Shown here in pieces: positions 4,018 through 6,965 of a DNA stretch of 6,965 nucleotides. The stretch is from Burkholderiaceae bacterium. GTDB lineage: Bacteria; Pseudomonadota; Gammaproteobacteria; Burkholderiales; Burkholderiaceae. Numbering within the stretch: position 1 is the stretch's first letter; every line of letters starts with the position of its first letter. Made by a program: the position numbers and the translations under genes. The notes below the pieces were generated by a model. It did not search any database, was not told where the DNA came from, and worked only from the letters and a program-made list of their open reading frames with translations. The stretch is from positions 1 to 6,965 of the forward strand of contig JAGOEY010000087.1 in the NCBI GenBank assembly GCA_017997515.1. The letters run 5' to 3'.

Positions 4018-6965
4018 CGTGTGCACTCCGGAACAATGTTCTTATTGCAATCGCCATCCAATGCCACCGGCACGCCCGAATAGCGTACTGGCTTGGCATC
4101 CTGCCCCTCGATGCCTTGGCGGGCCTCAAGCGTGACGTCTTCTTTGTTGCGTGCCATTGACAGCGCCAGCTCGCTGAACTCGACCGCGCTGCGGTTCAGG
4201 CCCTTGTCGCCGATCTGGTCATGCTCAGGGCTTCGGTAGATCACGAACGTATTCGTGAAATCGTGGTTGTCGTACAGCGAGAAGCTGAAGGGCGCACCAA
4301 AGGAGAAGATTTGTAAGTCGGCACCTGGCTGAATGCTGCGGTCGTGCTGGTCGATCACCACGTGGGTCTGTGGGTTGGTCACGGTCGCACGGTCAACAAC
4401 CAGCATGCTCTGAATCGCGAGGGGGCCGACCGGATTGGTCACCGTCGCCGTGCGTGCCTTGAAATGGTCGATTGCGAAGCCGCCCTGGCCCGAAAGCGCA
4501 AGTACCACGTCGCTCGCGATGCCGCCGTTGAAACCGGTGACTGTCCCCTTAACCGGCGTCACACCGCCATAAACACTGGCATTGACACGGTCACCAGCCA
4601 GGGTAAACAGCGAGGCCACGTTGAGGCGGTCGGCATACACCCGACCCGGAGCACGCATCACGACCGTGTCGGCCGTGAGTGTGCCAGCCGTGGCATTGCC
4701 GCCGGTCGACGACAAGGTGAAAGTGCCGCCAGCTGAGCCTTCGCGCACTACCACGTCGTTCTGTGCCTCCAGTGTGAAGTCACGTCTCGCCTTGACACGG
4801 TCGATCGCCACTTCACCTTGCGGCGCACTCAGCACGCCGTCGAGCGCCGCATCCAGCGTGCCAATACGCAGGTTGCCGCGGCGCGCATGCGCGATCACGC
4901 TGCCCTGGGTACTGGTGAGCGTCTCAGCCGTCAGATGGCGTCCTGCGTCAAGCAGCACATCGTGCTGCGCAGTCGCAGTGCCAATCACCATGTCGCGCCC
5001 AGTCGTGGCACGGATGGCGCCGCCGGTACTGGCGAGTGTCGTGGCCTGCAGATCGCGGCCCGCATCCAGCGCGATGTCGGCGCCTGCCGTTGCACGGTTC
5101 ACGCCGATGTCCTGCGCCGCCACGATGCCGATGCGCGCGCCGGCTGTGGTGGCGTCGGTCTGAACCGAGCCCGCGGTGGCTGTGAGGGTCACGCTGCCAG
5201 CTGCACTGGTGGTGCTGCCGGTGGACATGTCGCCCGTCGCGGCGGTCGCCCGGATATCGCCTGTGGTGCTGGCCAGCGTGGTTGCGGTCAACGCACGGCC
5301 TGCGCTCAGCGCGATGTCACCGGTGGCTTGTGCCGTGTTCAGCACGATATCCTGTGCGGCCGTGATGTCCAGACGCCCACCCGACGTGGTATCTGTGGCC
5401 TGCACCGAACCCGTGGTTGCGACCATTGCCACATTACCGTCAGCCTGCGTGCTGCCAGCAACCACATCGCCTGCACTGGCCACCAGCGCCACATCACCAG
5501 CCATACTGGTGGTGCTGCCCGTATGTACGTCTCCCGCAGCGGCGGTCGCACGAATGTCGCCTGTGGTGCTAACCAGCGTGGTTGCGGTCAACGCACGGCC
5601 TGCGGTCAGCGCGATGTCACCGGTGGCTTGTGCCGTGTTCAGCACGATATCCTGCGCGGCCGTGATGTCGAGGCGCCCCCCCACCGTGGTGTCGTTGGAC
5701 AACACCGAACCCGCAGTGGCAACCATCGCCACATTGCCGCCGGCCTGCGTGGTGTCGGCTTTGACTTGGCCCACGTCGGACTGCAGCCGTACATCGCCGA
5801 AGGCGACGGTGCTGCCAGCATCGATGTTGCCACTGGTGGATACCAGCGTCACGTCACCCAGCTTGCTTTCGACCGCCGTCGTGGTGATGCTGCCCGTTGC
5901 CGTCAGCGTCGCGTTGTCGGTGGCCGTCATGTGCCCCACGACCACGTCGCCGCTCACAGCAAATTCGGCGCTTCCGCCCGCGTTGGCATCAAGATGGCGC
6001 ACGCGCATTTCCAGCGGGTTGCCTTTGCCGATGTCACCGCCAGCCTCTATCGTCACGCCGGCTGCGGGTGCGGTGTCAGCCACGATGTCAAGGTTGGTAT
6101 CACCACCGTCGCGCACGTTGCCACCCGCCTTGATGCGCACCGCATTGGTAGTACCGTTGCCGGTCGAAATTCCGGTGATGGTGGCGTCCGTGAGCGTGTC
6201 AATGTGCACTGATCCCACGTCACCACGCAAGGTCGCACCGTCCGCCATGCTCAGCTCACCGGCCGACAGCGTGAGGTCTGACGCGGTCGAGCGCACCGAG
6301 GCAGTGCTGGCCATCGCGAGCGTCAGCGCGGCGCTCAAATCCACCGCACCGGCCGCCTGTACAGCACCATAGAGGCGCAGATCAACTTCGCCCGAAAGGT
6401 TGGCGCTGCCGCCTGCCGTAACGTCACCAAAGTTCAGGTTCCGCCCGCGTGGGCCATTCAGGTGGATATCGCCTGCGGCCTTGGCCGTGATACGGCCCGA
6501 GGTGCCTGTCATACCCACGTCCAACGCACCTGCACCAGCGGCACCCATGCTGCCGGTGCGTGCCGTCAGCTCGATTTTGTCGGCCAACACGTTGAGTCCG
6601 TTGTCACCGATCGCGTCGAGGATCGAGCCCTCGGCAGTGAGTTTGGCTGTCTTACGTGAAAAAACGGTGTCGATGTTGAGGTCGCCCTCTTCCTCGATCT
6701 CGATGTTGTCCGACGCGCGTGCCGTGAGCGTGGCACCGTCACGCAGATTCAAGCGCAACGGCTGCGACTGGCCCGCGTTCACACCGGAACCTGGCACGTA
6801 TCCAATGCCACCATAGGCCGCTTCAAGCACCAGATTTCCGGTCTGCAGCGGGCTCGAGGCCAGCGACGCGTTGGTGATCGAACCACGCACCTTGATACGC
6901 GTCTCCCCCGTCACGTCAATCGTGCCCAGCCGCGCACTGCCCATGGAGGCCAGGAACGCCGAGCC
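4014..6965 (-). CDS. Large TpsA exoprotein / filamentous-haemagglutinin-like adhesin, N-terminus outside window
   Basis: The frame is open from the window edge to a TGA at 4016-4014, giving the last 983 residues of a larger secreted protein. The signal peptide and TPS secretion domain lie upstream, outside the window. The visible part is rich in Ala, Gly, Thr, Asp and Val. It is built of short beta-strand repeats of about 20 residues with recurring GDI, GSV and AGR turns, such as ATGDIALTAGRALTATTL, as expected for a right-handed beta-helix fibre. Residues about 402-492 and 502-592 are near-duplicate blocks. The last 150 residues are less repetitive. The only two cysteines visible are in the final 12 residues (GDCNKNIVPECTR), as in HMW1-type adhesins retained at the cell surface. 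It is followed with a 4-nt overlap by its transporter gene. No VENN motif, toxin domain or immunity gene is present, so it is not a CdiA-type protein as far as seen. Ligand unknown. Confidence 0.93.
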   Translation of the reverse strand, partial: GSAFLASMGSARLGTIDVTGETRIKVRGSITNASLASSPLQTGNLVLEAAYGGIGYVPGSGVNAGQSQPLRLNLRDGATLTARASDNIEIEEEGDLNIDTVFSRKTAKLTAEGSILDAIGDNGLNVLADKIELTARTGSMGAAGAGALDVGMTGTSGRITAKAAGDIHLNGPRGRNLNFGDVTAGGSANLSGEVDLRLYGAVQAAGAVDLSAALTLAMASTASVRSTASDLTLSAGELSMADGATLRGDVGSVHIDTLTDATITGISTGNGTTNAVRIKAGGNVRDGGDTNLDIVADTAPAAGVTIEAGGDIGKGNPLEMRVRHLDANAGGSAEFAVSGDVVVGHMTATDNATLTATGSITTTAVESKLGDVTLVSTSGNIDAGSTVAFGDVRLQSDVGQVKADTTQAGGNVAMVATAGSVLSNDTTVGGRLDITAAQDIVLNTAQATGDIALTAGRALTATTLVSTTGDIRATAAAGDVHTGSTTSMAGDVALVASAGDVVAGSTQADGNVAMVATTGSVQATDTTSGGRLDITAAQDIVLNTAQATGDIALSAGRALTATTLASTTGDIRATAATGDMSTGSTTSAAGSVTLTATAGSVQTDATTAGARIGIVAAQDIGVNRATAGADIALDAGRDLQATTLASTGGAIRATTGRDMVIGTATAQHDVLLDAGRHLTAETLTSTQGSVIAHARRGNLRIGTLDAALDGVLSAPQGEVAIDRVKARRDFTLEAQNDVVVREGSAGGTFTLSSTGGNATAGTLTADTVVMRAPGRVYADRLNVASLFTLAGDRVNASVYGGVTPVKGTVTGFNGGIASDVVLALSGQGGFAIDHFKARTATVTNPVGPLAIQSMLVVDRATVTNPQTHVVIDQHDRSIQPGADLQIFSFGAPFSFSLYDNHDFTNTFVIYRSPEHDQIGDKGLNRSAVEFSELALSMARNKEDVTLEARQGIEGQDAKPVRYSGVPVALDGDCNKNIVPECTR
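4026..4029 (-). promoter_or_regulatory. Shine-Dalgarno deciding the tpsB start
   Basis: GGAG, within CCGGAGTGC on the minus strand, lies 8 nt before the ATG at 4017. This supports that ATG over the in-frame GTG at 4026, which itself overlaps the GGAG. Confidence 0.7.
5191..5760 (-). repeat. 300-bp tandem duplication inside tpsA
   Basis: Sequence at about 5191-5460 recurs at 5491-5760, exactly 300 bp (100 codons) away. The best block, 5273-5369 against 5573-5669, shows only two mismatches in 97 bp. At protein level, a 25-residue run beginning GGRLDITAAQD and ending ATGDIAL is identical in both copies. A more diverged copy of part of the unit lies at about 5041-5200, offset 240 bp from the 5281 copy. 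All offsets are multiples of 60 bp, the length of one 20-residue repeat. Confidence 0.85.

Noticed and set aside
4024..4026. GTG at 4026 as the tpsB start
   Set aside because: It adds only three residues before the signal peptide and overlaps the GGAG that is correctly placed for the ATG at 4017.
5191..5760. CRISPR array or other repeat-spacer structure
   Set aside because: The repeats are in frame within a coding gene, are multiples of 60 bp, and encode beta-helix repeats. There are no short constant repeats with unique spacers.
4818..6212. Long plus-strand open frame (464 codons) opposite tpsA, with another at 5176-6372
   Set aside because: Both are shadows of the high-GC repetitive tpsA coding strand. 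Their translations are Arg/His/Cys-rich or Ser/Pro/Ala-rich with repeats mirroring tpsA, and neither looks like a known protein.
4014..6965. CdiA-type contact-dependent inhibition toxin
   Set aside because: No VENN-like motif, nuclease-like C-terminal domain or immunity gene is present between this gene and tpsB. The C-terminus ends in a short cysteine loop instead.

Overview
The window looks like a high-GC proteobacterial chromosome, probably betaproteobacterial and perhaps Burkholderiales/Comamonadaceae. That guess rests on base composition, codon use and protein style and was not checked by any search. It contains a junction between the end of an integrated mobile element (left) and a two-partner secretion (TPS) adhesin locus (right). 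All five protein genes lie on the minus strand.

Left part, 1 to about 2080: the end of an integrative element. Reading along the minus strand, a 433-residue tyrosine recombinase (596-1897) is followed after 47 bp by a type II toxin-antitoxin pair in toxin-first order. The toxin is a HigB/RelE-like Gp49-family protein (219-548). The antitoxin is an XRE-type protein (start at 222, cut by the window edge) whose ATG overlaps the toxin stop as ATGA. The integrase is preceded by a 180-bp non-coding stretch with direct and inverted repeats and a good sigma70-like promoter, which reads as an att arm and regulatory region.

Junction, about 2079-2172: the plus strand carries the 3' part of a tRNA-Thr(CGU) gene (anticodon stem-loop, variable loop, T-arm, acceptor 3' strand and CCA) with no D-arm or 5' acceptor strand. 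It is followed by a strong rho-independent terminator. This is the usual footprint of an element that integrated into the 3' end of a tRNA gene. The intact tRNA-Thr is predicted at the other end of the element, beyond the left edge of the window. From 2173 to 2340 I see no gene.

Right part, 2341-6965: a TPS operon in tpsA-tpsB order. The large exoprotein TpsA is represented by its last 983 residues. It is a repetitive, cysteine-free beta-helix-type protein that ends in the only two cysteines visible. Its stop codon overlaps the ATG of tpsB, which encodes a 558-residue FhaC/ShlB/HMW1B-like outer-membrane transporter with signal peptide, two POTRA domains and a VRGY-containing barrel. The transporter should export the adhesin. 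The C-terminal cysteine pair suggests surface retention as described for Haemophilus HMW1. The bidirectional hairpin at 2134-2172 separates this operon from the integrase transcript.

I found no clear evidence of a wholly new system. The points most worth checking are the tRNA-Thr att junction with its regulatory repeats, the probable leaderless toxin, the near-identical 300-bp internal duplication in tpsA, and the terminal cysteine loop.
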